From the NCBI GenBank assembly GCA_001643675.2, contig LSRY02000028.1:806001-870000 (forward strand): a DNA stretch of 64,000 nt, written 5' to 3'. The notes beneath the pieces were generated by a model. It was not told where the DNA came from, ran no database searches, and saw only the letters and a list, made by a program, of their open reading frames with translations. Numbering within the stretch: position 1 is the first letter of the stretch; every line of letters begins with the position of its first letter. Shown in pieces: positions 23,004 to 35,700 of this stretch. The stretch comes from Monocercomonoides exilis. Its lineage: Eukaryota > Preaxostyla > Oxymonadida > Polymastigidae. A program made the translations under genes and the position numbers.

Positions 23004-26000
23004 ATGTCTCAGAAAGTTGATAAAAAATTGATTGACGATGTGAAAACGAACTCAGGACTTAAAAATATGAAACACATGGAACAAGCATGTGCAGTTTCTT
23101 CTTCTTGGTTGAAAAATTTATTGGATGGATGCGTTTGTGGTCCTGTTGACAACTCAGATTTGCTTCTTCCTGGAACACAAAAATTTGACAAAAGTGTGCA
23201 CTTATTTTGTATGGCAATTATTTGTCACATTTTAAATATATTCCAGGCAAACAAGTCGTGAAAGATTTTGAATTGATTCATGAAGAACAATGGGTTCAAA
23301 TTATTGGGACATACGGCGGAGGACCGAAAATAACTCTTGAAGTTGTAACATTCATGTCAATGAAACAAATCGAAAAAGATCCTACTGCAATTATCTTTGA
23401 ACTGAAAAATAAGACAAAAGAAACAAAAACAGATGAAGATTCTGATCTCACAGAAGTTGTTCCGGTTCAATCAATTGAATTGTCCAAATTTCATTCATTT
23501 AGTGACATTTGTATTAAAATTATGAAAGGATTACACCTTCAACCTAAACACGCAATCAAATTGTGGACAACTTTTAATCCACAGAAAGAGCTTGTTTTTA
23601 GCAGTTTAAAGACTTTGCAAGAAGGCCTAAACGGAACCCGCACGGTTCTTGTGGAAATTCTACCAGCATCTACGAAAGATCCAAAAGCCATCAAATTGTG
23701 GGATCATTGGCAAAAAGTCTTTGGGAAGCATGAGCCGCTGACACTCAGCAAAGTCAACTCACTTGCACATGCAGAACATGTTAGGTCATATGGAGCAGAT
23801 GCAAAGTTTGTTTCTCCTTTTGGAATGAACGAAGATGATAAAAGAGGATACAACCCAGCGAATGATTTGGCATACAAGAGTAAAATGGGGCTGCTTGAAG
23901 AGGCGCAGCATGTAGAGGAGACAGAAGAGCAGATGAAGCTGCGAACGATCGGCTTCGTTCAAAGAAGCGAGCGCAACTATGGCCTTTCATCGTTTTCGTC
24001 TCCCTCTTCATCATTATATTCGTCTTCTTCGTATTACAGCCACTACTCAAGTGCTCCTTCTGTGCAGTTAGCAGAGTGCTGTTCATCTTTCTATTCGCCC
24101 GACGAGGTTGAACTGTTGGACGACTTGAAGCTGTTTGCAAGCGAAGAAAATAAACAGACTCTCGAAAAAATCAGGACGAAAGTTGAAAAAGAAAAAATGG
24201 TTGAGAAAAAAGAAGCTGAAGAAAAAGAGAAAGAGAAAGAGAAAGAGAAAGAGAAAGAGAAAGAGAAAGAGAAGGAAAAAGAAAAAGAAAAAGAAACTAC
24301 AGAAGATTCATCATCATCATCATCATCATCAAGTGCTTCCAACACAGCGACCGTCACAAGCTTTGGGCTCCATGGCCAGTCAGGGCTGGTCAATCTGGGG
24401 AACACGTGCTATTTCAACTCGGCGCTGCAGTGTCTTCTGGCGACTGTGCCGTTTGCGGCGTATGTTTTGTCATACAAGTTTGTAGGGGACATCAACAAGA
24501 GCAACAAACTGGGGTGTGAAGGCAGGTCGGGCTGTGTGATGGCAGAGGTGATGAGGAATGTGTGGATTGCGAGGAGGAAAGAGGAGAGAAAGAAAGGGAA
24601 GGAAAATGAGGAGGAGAATAAACAAGAGGGAGAAGAAAAAGGAAAAGAAGAAGGAAAAGAAGAAGAAGAAGAGAAGAAAGAAAACTCAAAACCAATTGAA
24701 GAAATAATTTTAGAGAGAACAAACAGATCAGTCACCACATCGCCTGAAAGGCTGAAGACGCTAATTGGATGCTTTTCTCCGCAGTTCAGCGGCACAAACC
24801 AACAGGACTCGCAGGAGCTGCTGACATTTCTGTTGGATGGGATGGTGTGGATTCTGATTATAAGGAAATGGGAGGGGAAAATATTGAATAAGAAAGAGGA
24901 AATTCAAAATGTTTTATTGTTTTTCGATCTTTCTTTGTTTCTCTCTTTTTTTTAATGAAGAGATTATTTGTTAATTGTCCTATCATTTTTCTTTGTGAAT
25001 CAATTGAAATTGCACTTTTCTATTTTAAAAAAATTTCAAAATTTTCATTTTTCAGCACGAAGATCTCAATCTTGTTGCCTCAAAGCCATATGTTGAACAA
25101 GAAGAGGCAGACAAAACGTTGGACGACAAGCAGAATGCGCAGATTGCGTGGGACAAGTTTCTTCTGCGCGAAAACAGCACCATTGTGCATCTGTTCCACG
25201 GGCAGCTGAAGTCGATCATTGTCTGTCCAGACTGCCACAGAGAAAAAGTGATGTTTGAGAACTTTCTGTGCCTGCCGCTTCCACTCCCTGGCGAGAGGAC
25301 ACGCGAATTCCGGGTGCTGCTGGCGAGATGGAAGGGGGAGAGCAAAGAGAGAGAAGGAGGAGGAAGAGGAGGAGAAGAGAAGAGAAGAAGACAGCCAACA
25401 GTTGAGGAGTTTTTGCTTACACTGCCGAAATATGGAAATATCAAGACGATGCTGATGGGGCTGGCAAAGAAAGTGAATGAGCAGCAGGAGAAAGAAGAGA
25501 AGAAGAAAGAAGGAGCAGAAGAAGCATCAAAGGAACACACTTCTTCTGCTCTTCTTCCACTCAACCCGTCTTGCCTTGTTGCTTGTGATGTGGTGAACTC
25601 ATACGTCTTTCGTACGTTCAAAGAAAACGAGCTGCTGATTGATTTGAAGAAAGATAAGATTGTTGTGTTTGAGGTGGACGAAGAGATTGGAAATGGGAAA
25701 AAAGACAAAGCAAAGAAGACAAAAAATGCAGAAAATGAAGAGAAAGAAGAAAAGAAAGAGAAGAATGAATCTACTTCATCCTCTTCCTCCTCTTCCTCTT
25801 CTTCCTCTTCCTCATCTGATCTCAAGTGCTTCTTCGTTCAGATGTCTCGAGCCACGCGCTCGCCGCACTCGCGTTACTATCCTTATCTGACGAAGAAGTG
25901 TGGCATGCCATTTGTGGTGACAGCGTCTGTGGCAAACAGCAGCGGAATCAGATTGCATGAGAAGATATGGAGTGTGATCAGGAACTATATTGACCCCTTG

Positions 26001-28559
26001 AAGTATGAGGAGTGGGTGGAAAGATGTGGGAGAAGGGAAGTTAGGAAGAAGGAGGAGGAGGAAATGGTGGAGAGCAAGGAGAATGTAGATAAGGATGCGA
26101 AAAGAGACGGGGAGCTGAGAAAATCATTGAAGAAAGAAGGGAAAGAGGAGAAAGCAGAGGAGAAGGAGAAAGAAAAAGAAAAAGAAAAAGAAAAGGAAGA
26201 GAAAGAAAGCAAAACAGATGAAAAACAAAAAGGCAACAGCAAAACTGAAGAAAAGAAAGAAGAAAAAGAAGAAGATAAAAAAGAAGGCAAATCAAAAGTT
26301 GTTCCATTGATGGGAAGTTGGGCGATGCTTGGCGGAAGAGGAGGACGCAGCTTTTCGTTTGGACCGAAAATAAGTGAAGCTAAAAAAGAGGAAGAGGAAA
26401 AGAAGAAGAAAGAAGAGGAGGAGGAAAAGAAAGAGAAAGGGAAAGAGAAAGAAAAAGAAGAAGAGAAGAAGCAGAAAAAGAGTCAAGTGAAAGAGGAAAG
26501 AGAGCTTCGGATGAAGAAGTTGAGAGAAAAAGCATCGAGAATCTTTTTTGAGCTGAAGCAAAAAGAAGAAGAGGACGATGAAGATGACAGCGAGGCGTAT
26601 GGATATGATGATGATGAGTATGATGATGAGGACGAATGGGAAAAGTATGATGGAAGCAATGAGGATGGCGAGGGAGAAGAGAAAGAAGAGGAAGAGGAAG
26701 AGGATGATGATGAAGAAGATCTGATGGAGTTTATGATGGATGACTCAATCACAGAATTCACACGGGACGAAAGGCGGAAGATAGTCAAATGCATCCGAAA
26801 GGAGAGGAAAGAGGAAAGGAAAAGACGAAAGATTGAGAATGCAGAAGCAAGAAAAGCCAAAAAAGCAGAAAAAGAAGAAGCCACAAAAGATGACAACAAA
26901 AAGACTGAGAATTCGTTATCTATTGGCTCTAAACGGAAGTACATTGAACCCATTTTTGGAGAAAAAGAGCAGTTTTTGCTGCCTTTTGACACGTTTTTCA
27001 ATGAAAAAAGCGAAAAATCAAGCAAATCGAAGGTGAGAAAGGAGAAAGCATGGCATTGTGCTTATTCGAATGAGTATCACAGATGCAAAGGCGGATGGGA
27101 AGAATGTGAGAGGAAAGCAGCAGCAGAAGAAGAAAAAGAGCAAAAGGAAGGGAAAAGCGAAGGAAAGAATGAAAAAGCAGAAGTTGGATTGAATTCAGCA
27201 TCACAGTCAACAACTTGCGCTGTTCCACTTTCGCTTCCGCCTCGTTCTCTTCTTCCATATCGTCTTCTTTTGGGCAATGTGGACAATGCGACAGAAGGAG
27301 AGCTCATAGAAATCCCACTCAGCACACAGACATTGAAAGACACAGTGCCAAAGATTGGGAGTGAGGAGAATCTGATGGTGGTGTGGATAGATAGAACAGG
27401 GAAAGAGGACGAGAAAGAAGAGAAAGAGAAAAAGGAAGAGAAAGAAGAGAAAAGAGAAGAAGAAGAAGGAAATGATGATGGAATGCTAATGGAGCATCTG
27501 ATGATGGAGTGTGTGGAGAATGAGGAGCTGATCAAAGAGAAAGAAGAAGAAGAGAAAGAAGAAAAGGAAGAAGAGGCAGAAAACAAAAAAGCTGAGGAAG
27601 AGAAGGAAATGAAGGAGGATACGAAAGAGAAAGAAAAAGAGGCGGAACAAGAAAGCAATAAAGAATCAGATAAAGAAGATGGCGCAGACAAACCAGAAGT
27701 CGAATCTGTTGTTCCAGCAGGGAAACTGAAGCACAGCAAGAAGAAGACAACGCTGATGGACTGTTTTGACATCTTCACATCGCCTGAAGAGCTGACAGAA
27801 GACAACATGTGGTACTGCAACGTGTGCAAAGAGCACAAACAAGCCATGAAGACAATGAAAGTGTGGCGGTTCCCGATGATTTTGGTGATTCAGCTCAAAC
27901 GCTTTTCATCTGGAACAACCTTTTTCTCCGCGGAGAAATTAGATACTTTTGTGGAGTATCCAATTAAAGGGCTGGACTTAACGAGCTTTGAGCTGTGTCC
28001 TCCAGAGCTGACGGCGCGGATGATGCAAGAGACGAAAGAGAAGTATGAGTTCAGCTCAAGTTCCTTTGAAGGCAAGCAATCTTCATCAACTGCACAGCCA
28101 CCTCCGCCTTGCCCTGCCATATACGATTTGTATGCAGTGTCTGTTCATAGTGGGTCAACCAGAGGAGGACATTACACAGCATTGGTGTACTCACCCATCA
28201 CGAAGAAGTGGCTGGACATCAGCGACAGCCATGTCACTCATGTCAATGAACCAGATGCTGCTCTGACGAGAAATGCATATCTTCTGTTTTACAAAAGAAG
28301 AGGTTTACTGTGGGACTTTGATCAAATAGCACTTGCAATGGCACATGGGATACTGACAGAAAAGGAAGTGCGAAAGAACAATTCTGCAGAATTGAAAGAT
28401 GACAAAGTAGAGGATGAAAAAGAACGATTGAACAATGAAACTAATTTATCAGCTCTCGAAGACTTGACGGATATTGCAAAACGATCAAAGAAGAGAAAAG
28501 ATGAAGAAAGATCAATTTATCGATCAGGAATTGGACATAGCATTTTTGATTTCATGTAA
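23004..28559 (+). CDS. Ubiquitin-specific protease, DUSP-UBL-USP type (USP4/11/15-like)
   Basis: Three exons (23004-23193, 23247-24844, 25056-28559) give 1763 residues. The enzyme cleaves ubiquitin from proteins. A DUSP domain occupies ~residues 25-105 (SSSWLKNLLDG...GPVDNSDLL), followed by a ubiquitin-like stretch at ~135-205. The catalytic domain starts near 440 with the Cys box GLVNLGNTCYFNS (Cys451). A QQDSQELLTFLLDG box precedes intron 2, and the His box SGSTRGGHYTALVY contains His1635. Paired CxxC motifs (CPDC, CNVC) look like the zinc ribbon of the fingers. About 1180 residues separate Cys and His, because Glu/Lys/Ser-rich low-complexity insertions, one of them an acidic block, split the fold. 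Domain order is that of USP15/USP4/USP11. Likely targets are unknown. Confidence 0.92.
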
Positions 28560-28702
28560 TTTTTTGTTATTGTTATCGCTATTATCATTTTTTTGAAAGC
28601 ATTACAATGATTTTTACGCACTTGTTTTGAGTTAAATAATTAAATGAAAGATTTCAATAATCTAATTATGGCTGAATTAGATCTTTTTTATTTTACGTTT
28701 GT

Positions 28703-29559
28703 ATGTCGTTTGTGGACGTAGAAGAAGATTTGCCTTCAACAAGTTCGAATCCATCAGATCATCCAAGTACATTGCCCCTTTTTATGGGGAAGAAAATTCG
28801 ACGGTTCGTCTCAGCAAATTAAGTTTTAACTCTTTTTTTAACTTACTTCAGTTCATCTTCTGAGTCAAAAAAACCAGCAGGAGATTTACTAAATCTTCAT
28901 TCTAATTCTAACGTCATGAAATTTTTTTCAAAGACCGGTATTGAATTTGAGAAATTTCTATTTTTCAGTTAAAGTCTTTTTAGGAGACACACAAGTTTTA
29001 TTTTCAGATGAAGTTGTGAAAGTAAACAGAAAACTTAAATCACAAAAACGGGTTTTTGTTGTTACGGACAAAGGGCTTTACAACCTTCTTCCAGAAAGTT
29101 TTAAGTGCCAAAGGCGAATTGCACTTGATGTCTGATAATTATTTATATTTTCACATTATTTTCGCTTTATGATTGCATAGAAACTTGGAGGAATCAGCAT
29201 GTCATGTTTAACAGATAATTTCTTTGCTCTTCATGTTCCGACTGAGGTATTTTTTTTAAATGATTCTCGGTTTTTTACTGAAAGTATTTCTCCTTAATTT
29301 TTGTGAATGCGCGTAGTATGATTATCTAATCGTTAGCAGTCGTAAAATTGAAGCGACAATTGTTATGAGTGAAGCCTTCAAAAGACTCACATCACACGAT
29401 CTTCCTGTGCATTTCGCCAATACGTATGCAATTTTTTCGCTCAATTGCAATCATCTTAAAGAAATTAATTTTGTTTGATTTTTTAGTTTTGAATATAGGA
29501 TAGATGATAAAATTAGTAAAGAGATCATATTCACCGAAGTTGATGGTTTGACTTTTTAA
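28703..29559 (+). CDS. Stand-alone myosin I TH1-domain protein
   Basis: Six exons (28703-28803, 28852-28937, 28969-29129, 29181-29246, 29317-29423, 29487-29559) join in frame to 197 residues. From ~residue 65 the sequence matches the myosin tail homology 1 domain: VVKVNRKLKSQKRVFVVTDK, LYNLLPESFKCQRRIALD, ISMSCLTDNFFALHVPTEYD, then FKRLTSHDLPVHFANTFEYR. TH1 is a PH-like, basic, membrane phospholipid-binding module, usually at the tail of class I myosin. Here there is no motor domain and no room for one: the upstream gene ends 144 bp away. The N-terminal ~60 residues are Ser/Asn-rich. It could be a free membrane-targeting adaptor or a detached tail. All splice junctions are GT-AG, and the final exon ends just after the domain. 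Confidence 0.82.
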
Positions 29560-30013
29560 GTTGAAAGATGAAGATAATTTATCCTTATTATTTGAAAATT
29601 ATTTTTGTATTTCCTTTCTGTAATCAATTTTCAATGGATCAACAGATGGTGTTTCAACTCAAATATTTCAAAAGAAGTAGAGAAAGTTATTTCATGAATG
29701 CTTCTCAATTTATTGTAAAAGTTGTTTTTATTCTATTGTTTATTTTATCTCAGATTCTTTGTTATTTTCTAATGTTTGAATATTTTAACTTTTTCAATTG
29801 ATAATTGTCATCATGATCAAACGTTTTATGTTCTGTTTATCCTCCCGATTTGTGGATGACGATCTGTTATTCCTTTTGTATTCTTCATCATCAGAAAAAT
29901 TTTTGAGCCAATATCGCTATTTTTTGAAAGTTTTATTTTCACTTTCATCACCCCTCTTTATGATATTTGCGTTTCTTTTGTTTTTAAAATGTCTTTGTTA
30001 TTTTTGAAAAGTA
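29560..30013. other. AT-rich spacer
   Basis: Two Phe/Leu-rich open frames (29568-29801, 29798-30007) have spacer-like composition and no domain. A 5' exon of the next gene could hide here, but none could be joined convincingly. Confidence 0.4.
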
Positions 30014-31990
30014 ATGAAACATGTTTTCATAAATTATGGCATAAGATCTTTTATGGAATTTGAAAACTCCATATGTGTTCGATTGCATCGAAAAAAACGA
30101 TTGATCTATATTCGTTGCTATTTACCGAGAATTAAAGCGCATCATGTTAACTATCAACCAGGGAAATATCTTTTTCATTTGGACACATTCGGTTCACATC
30201 ATCCATTCGAAATAAATCAACAATATCCTGAAGGGTGCACTGTTGATCCATCTAGATCATACTCATCTTATCGCTCTTTCACGTTGATATCGATATTACC
30301 AATTTTACACATTCCGACGACTGATGATCCAAGAAAGACATATTCACCAACAACTCTTTATTTACAAGCTCCTCATCGACTTGGTTATATCGTTGGAAAA
30401 GAAAAAACTTTAAATGATTCTTGTAAAACGAATGACGTATCAACAAAGAAAAAAGATGATTTCGGCTTTGAGTTCGATGATTTTTCTTCTTCACTCACAA
30501 ACTCGCCTAATAATAACTCAAATGAACCAACAGACTTTCAGTCAAATGATCTTCCAATTGTCAAAGCACCCGGAGAGATGTTTGGTTCTGCATATGATCA
30601 TTCAACTGCGATTTCATTTTCGCCATCTCCTGTTGACATTTATTTTACGACAACTGATCTATTATCAATACCAAGCACAGAACGTAAAAAACGAAAAGAA
30701 AAACTACAAAAGAAAAAAAATTCAGTTAAAGATTTAAACGAGCGTTGTCGCAAAGATGAGGAGAAAACAGAGGAAATTGAAGAAACAATAGATTTGAATC
30801 TTCCAATGTGCGAAGATCCAGCAACTATTTTTACACATCCTCTTCTGCAACATGCAGATGCATCTGCGGATTCTTCAAAAACAACTCAATTTTCACAAGC
30901 TTACTTTTATAACAGTGAAGAATCTCCTTCAACGCCAAATGCATTACCCAAGATTCCATCCAAGCAATCAACAACAACACCAGAACATAACCCTTCTGTT
31001 GATTCTTCGAAAATTGTGTCACAACCGCCAGTTCATTCTAATTTCTCTTTCCTATCTGTGCACTCTCCGATGCACGGAGTTCTTTCTCCATTTCATATTC
31101 ATTCCATTTCACCACCAATTATTCCACCTCAAGTCATTTATTCCCCTCAAGCACCGATTTCTTCCGCGGAGTCAACACAGACGTTGCAAGCAGATGGTCT
31201 GCAAGTTGCATCGAATTCTTCATCAACTTCAACACCATTAAAATCTTCCACTTCACCTGCACTTTCTGAGAAGGCAAGCTTTACTCCTAATCCCACTTCA
31301 ACTCCTCCTCATCCAACAAATCTTTCAATGTCGTCAACCACAAAAAACGAACAAAATGAATCTTCTGCCTCTTCATCTGCTCCTTTAACAGATGTCTCAT
31401 CTTTTTCTTCTCTGACTTTCTGCCCAGCCGATGACATTTTAACATCTCCTCAGCGAATTACTCATTCTGCACTGAAGAAGAAAAACAGGGTGGCAGAAAG
31501 TTCAAAAGACAAGGATTCGCAAAATACATCATTATCTTCTATTTCTTCACCATCTCGCTTTGATTTATCGAAAGCATCTCCTTTACAAGTTTCTCCATCA
31601 TCTGAAAGAAAAGTGTCTTTTTCTTTCACAAGTGAGCAATTGCAGCTAATGAGGCAGCGAAAGAACAATGCACAACTGTTAAAAGATTTAATGGATTTTC
31701 AGAATGAAGGTGAAGATGGAAATGAAGATGAAGAGGAAGAAGAAATGCAACAAAAGAAAAAGAAGAAGAAGAAGAAGAAGGTAAAGAAGAACACTTCAAA
31801 TGAAGAGGAAATAGAAAACATAAAGCCAAAAAAGAAAAGAACTTCTTTTATTGAAGATGAGAAAAGCAATGAAATCGACGATGAAGACGATGTGGAGGTT
31901 CCTGATTTTTTGAGTGAAGTCAATAAGATTCTTCAAGGAGTACCAAATTCTGGATTGGGAATAATTGGAAAACACAATGAAAAAAAATAA
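30014..31990 (+). CDS. Ser-rich protein with possible CS/PIH1-like beta-sandwich N-terminus
   Basis: A single open exon of 658 residues starts at the ATG at 30014; the Met at 30053 is an alternative. Residues ~18-100 form the only compact region: strands such as CVRLHRKKRLIYIRCYLPRI and KYLFHLDTFG, then INQQYPEGCTVDPS and a hydrophobic TLISILPIL. The alternation and the C(Y)LP element recall the CS/p23-like sandwich of dynein-assembly and chaperone cofactors, but the match is by eye and weak. The rest is Ser/Thr/Pro-rich, with phosphosite-like SP and TP motifs. The end is basic then acidic (a poly-Lys block at ~590) and closes with a conserved-looking VEVPDFLSEVNKILQG. Function unknown. Confidence 0.6.
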   Translation: MKHVFINYGIRSFMEFENSICVRLHRKKRLIYIRCYLPRIKAHHVNYQPGKYLFHLDTFGSHHPFEINQQYPEGCTVDPSRSYSSYRSFTLISILPILHIPTTDDPRKTYSPTTLYLQAPHRLGYIVGKEKTLNDSCKTNDVSTKKKDDFGFEFDDFSSSLTNSPNNNSNEPTDFQSNDLPIVKAPGEMFGSAYDHSTAISFSPSPVDIYFTTTDLLSIPSTERKKRKEKLQKKKNSVKDLNERCRKDEEKTEEIEETIDLNLPMCEDPATIFTHPLLQHADASADSSKTTQFSQAYFYNSEESPSTPNALPKIPSKQSTTTPEHNPSVDSSKIVSQPPVHSNFSFLSVHSPMHGVLSPFHIHSISPPIIPPQVIYSPQAPISSAESTQTLQADGLQVASNSSSTSTPLKSSTSPALSEKASFTPNPTSTPPHPTNLSMSSTTKNEQNESSASSSAPLTDVSSFSSLTFCPADDILTSPQRITHSALKKKNRVAESSKDKDSQNTSLSSISSPSRFDLSKASPLQVSPSSERKVSFSFTSEQLQLMRQRKNNAQLLKDLMDFQNEGEDGNEDEEEEEMQQKKKKKKKKKVKKNTSNEEEIENIKPKKKRTSFIEDEKSNEIDDEDDVEVPDFLSEVNKILQGVPNSGLGIIGKHNEKK

Positions 31991-32778
31991 TTACACAGAT
32001 AGTTTGATTTAAAAAATAAGAATTAAATGAAAAAAAATAACCAATTCTAAAAGAATTGTGCTTTTGAAAGAAATGTGATTTCGTTTAAAACGAAAATACG
32101 AATGAAAAATTGTATTAGAATTATTTAGAATTATCAGTCATAATGAAAAACACTCAGACAGCATGAATAGATGATGAATTTTCTGGAGCTGATTCTATTT
32201 GATTAGAAAGTGATTTTAATATTTAAGAGTTAATTGAAAGATGTAATTTGTATGCACATGCAACATTTGCTTCAGTGATTTCCATTTCTAACGAAGTTGA
32301 TTTAAGATTTTTAATTGTTTTATTCATTTTTGAAAGGCAAAAACAAAAAATTCAACATTCGACTATTGTTTGAATTATAATCAACTTTGGCTTTCTAACT
32401 TTCAACAATCATATAAAATAATTACAGAATAATTTTATTTCAATGTTCCGTTATTTTGCATCGTTTTAACAAAAAATGAAATGAGAAATTACTTTGACAT
32501 TTTTCGAAATAATTTCTTAATGTAACAGAAAAAAAAATCAAAAGCGTATCAATCACAGTAAAAAATGATGTAAAAATAGGAAAGTAATGCAAAAAGGAAA
32601 CTGACATATTAGCCGTTTGCAATGTTAAATGCAATTATTCAATTTAGTTACTTTTGCAAAGAATTTTAAAAGTTCCGCAACTCTTGAATCGATAAATTCA
32701 TTTCTTTGAATAATGAGTGCTTAGAGGAGGATGAAAAGGTGTAAAAGTTGTGGAGGCGAAAGAAGCATCTTTAAATTT
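31991..32778. other. Convergent AT-rich spacer
   Basis: This spacer separates two convergent genes and must hold both 3' ends. It is AT-rich with no coding sequence or repeat recognised. Confidence 0.5.
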
Positions 32779-35700
32779 TTATGGAAAAGGCTTGTTTGTG
32801 GAAGCTTGATTTGAAGAAGGTTTGAAATTCGAATAGATTGTGCTTGAATACGAGGCAGACGAGGAAGAAGAAGAAGGCAAGTTAGGAGCAGTATAGTTTT
32901 GATTTGGAATTGAAGATGTTGAACTAAAATAAGGAGGAGGAGGGAGCGTGGAAGCGCTCAAAAAATGAGATTGACCCACAGTCGTGTTGTAGCTCTGTTC
33001 TCTGCCTTTTGAATCTTTCTGTTTTATTTCACTGCTTTGCTCCTCTGAGACTTTTCTTTGATTGGGAGCATGAATGTTTTGATTATCCTTTATCTCTTCT
33101 GAAATCATTGGATTATTGCCATTTCTCTCATTCGCTGTTTTTGCATTGTCCACTTTCTCTTTCAATGCACTTTCTGAATCGCTTCCACTTTCCATTTCCA
33201 TTTTGACAGCTTCATTTTTGTCTTCTTTCGGATCAGAGTTCGAAGAAGACTGTAAATGAACCAAAGGCTGAGATGACGATGAAGTTATTGAAAACGATGA
33301 AGAAGAAGCAGAAGAAGGCATATTTGAGGGATGTGATAAAGGAGCAACAGAACCAGGCATGTGCATAACAATGTTCTGTTGAGCTTTTGGAACGCTGCTG
33401 ATCATCATTCTTTCTCTTTGCCCATCTTCTCTCAATCTCTTTTCGGAATCTTCATCAAAACTTCCACGTTTGCTATCCTCTGCTCTTTCCGCTCTATCTT
33501 CTCGTGTTCTTTTGTCATTCCCTCTTGACTCCCCAATCCCTGCTCCGCTTTCAATTTCTTCTGCTTCGTTTCCTCTTCCATCTCTTCCGCTCCCTTTCTC
33601 TTCTCCACCAGCTCCTCCTTCTTCTCCTTCATTGAACAGCTTCTCCTCGTTTTCCTCAAACTGCCTCGTTTGCAGTTCAAACTCCTCCTCTAACGCAGCA
33701 CACACACTTTCTTCCTCTCTCTCACTTTCCTTCAGCCACATATTCCGAAGCCAGTTTAGCTGCTCCTCGCACACAGACGACAAAACTTGCGAGAACAGCG
33801 CCCCGCCTTCTGAGCAACATTGAGAGAATTCATCCTCAAGGGAAGATGGAGAGAGAGGGAAAGGAGTCATCAAAGGAGAGCTCAGTGGAGACAGAGGAGA
33901 GGAAAAAGATGATGCCGGAGGAGAGAAAGAAGCGGGAGCAGAGAGAGGAGCATTATTATCTTGAAATGTGTTATCATTAACTTGCATGAATGGGTCATCT
34001 TTTTCTTGGTTGTTATTATTCTCGGAAACTGTTTTATTGTTGTACTCTGCTTCTTTCTTGTCATTTGCTTCAGCCAGTTTTGAATCAGATTTATCTTTTG
34101 CATCGGATGCATTAGCCAAAGTCGACACTTTTCCTGAATTTGCTACAGGAGTTAAAATACTCGACGATTCAGTTTTTATATTCACCGGATTTTCTATTTT
34201 GTTGTAATTGTCTTCTTTTCTCATTTCAAACTTGTCTTCATTTTTGGCTATGTTCTCTTTTGCATCCATGATATTTCCATTATTTTCATCTTGTTCATTA
34301 TCTTTCGTCATTCCTTCATTTTCTTCCTTTTTTTGTTCATTTTTGCTTGTCTCTTGTATTTTTTCGTTTACTTCCTGTGCTTTCTCAGCATCGATATCAA
34401 CATCAGCCTCATTCTCCCCTTCTCCTTCTTTCTCCTTCTCCATCTCCATCTCCTTTCCGTTCATCTCCAACTTCATCAGCTCGCTGAGCCTGCTGCTAAA
34501 CAGCTCCTTTAGCTGCATCAAGCGATACAGCCGTCTTTCATTCAGAATAAGCATCTTTGTCTCTCTGGAAAGTGTAGGCAGGATGTCTGCCACATCAATC
34601 ACATCCTCTCTCTTCATCCACGCAGACGTCGGGAACGAGAACAGCGACTGCAGCGTCAGACAATCATCAGCTGAAGACTCGTTGTGCTTTTCACCTTCGT
34701 TCTCTTTGTCATCCAAAAGACGAAAATCATTGATGCCAGGCTCTTCTTTGTTTCCTTCTTCATCGCTGATTGGAACCAGGTATCTTCTTTCTTTCTTTTG
34801 TCCCATTTCATCTTCATCACCATCAAACAAGGGCAAATCATCATCATTCCCTCCATTTACTGTGTCTTTCTCCGCAACCAACGGAAAAAGACCTTTTCTC
34901 CCGTCTCTTCCTCTTCTATCTTTCTCCACCTCCTCTTCACTTCCAATGCCCATTGAACGATCCCAGAACTCTCCTCCTTCTCCGTCTTCTCTGAAACCCA
35001 TCGGATTTCGCAAGCCCAAAGAAGAATTTGAAGAAAACAGAGGAGAGCCAAAAGCGCCTTCTTCAAATGATATCTCCAAAGAATAAGGCAGTGGAAGAGG
35101 ATCTGCGTGCCTTACAGTGATCGCACAGTTCTCGCAGAACAGATAGGGCTGGTTGGGGTCTCTAACCTTTGTCTCTCGCCGGAGGAACGGGGTGGTGGTG
35201 AGCACACTCAGAATGTCGTAGCACCTCCGATAGTCCATTCGGAGCAGTGATTGCAGCTCTTTGAAGGAGAGCGCGCCACGCCCTCGCACAGCGAGACATG
35301 GCGGAGGAGAGAGAGAAGAGGCAGAAGTTGAAGAAGAAGGATCTAACGACGAAATGACAGAAGAAAGAGAAAAGGAAGATGGAAGAACCGAAGATGTGTT
35401 CTCTGCAATTTGCGAAGCGCCAGCTTCTGATCCAGAAGCGTTTGAGTCTTCCCATCCTTCTATAAAATTACTTTGATTGGCCACAGCTTCATTTTGTGTT
35501 TGTGCAATTTCGTTATTTCTCAGTGCAGAACTTGAGTTGTTTTGAAAGTTTGAATTTGAATTGAGTTCATCTTCTTTGCTCTGATCGGGAGATGAAGAAA
35601 GATTGGTATTTTGATTTGCACCAATTTCATTATTTTCTGTTGAAGAGTTTTTGATTTCCTCGCTTTCTTTTTCAGTTTTTTCACTCGAAATTTCATCAGT

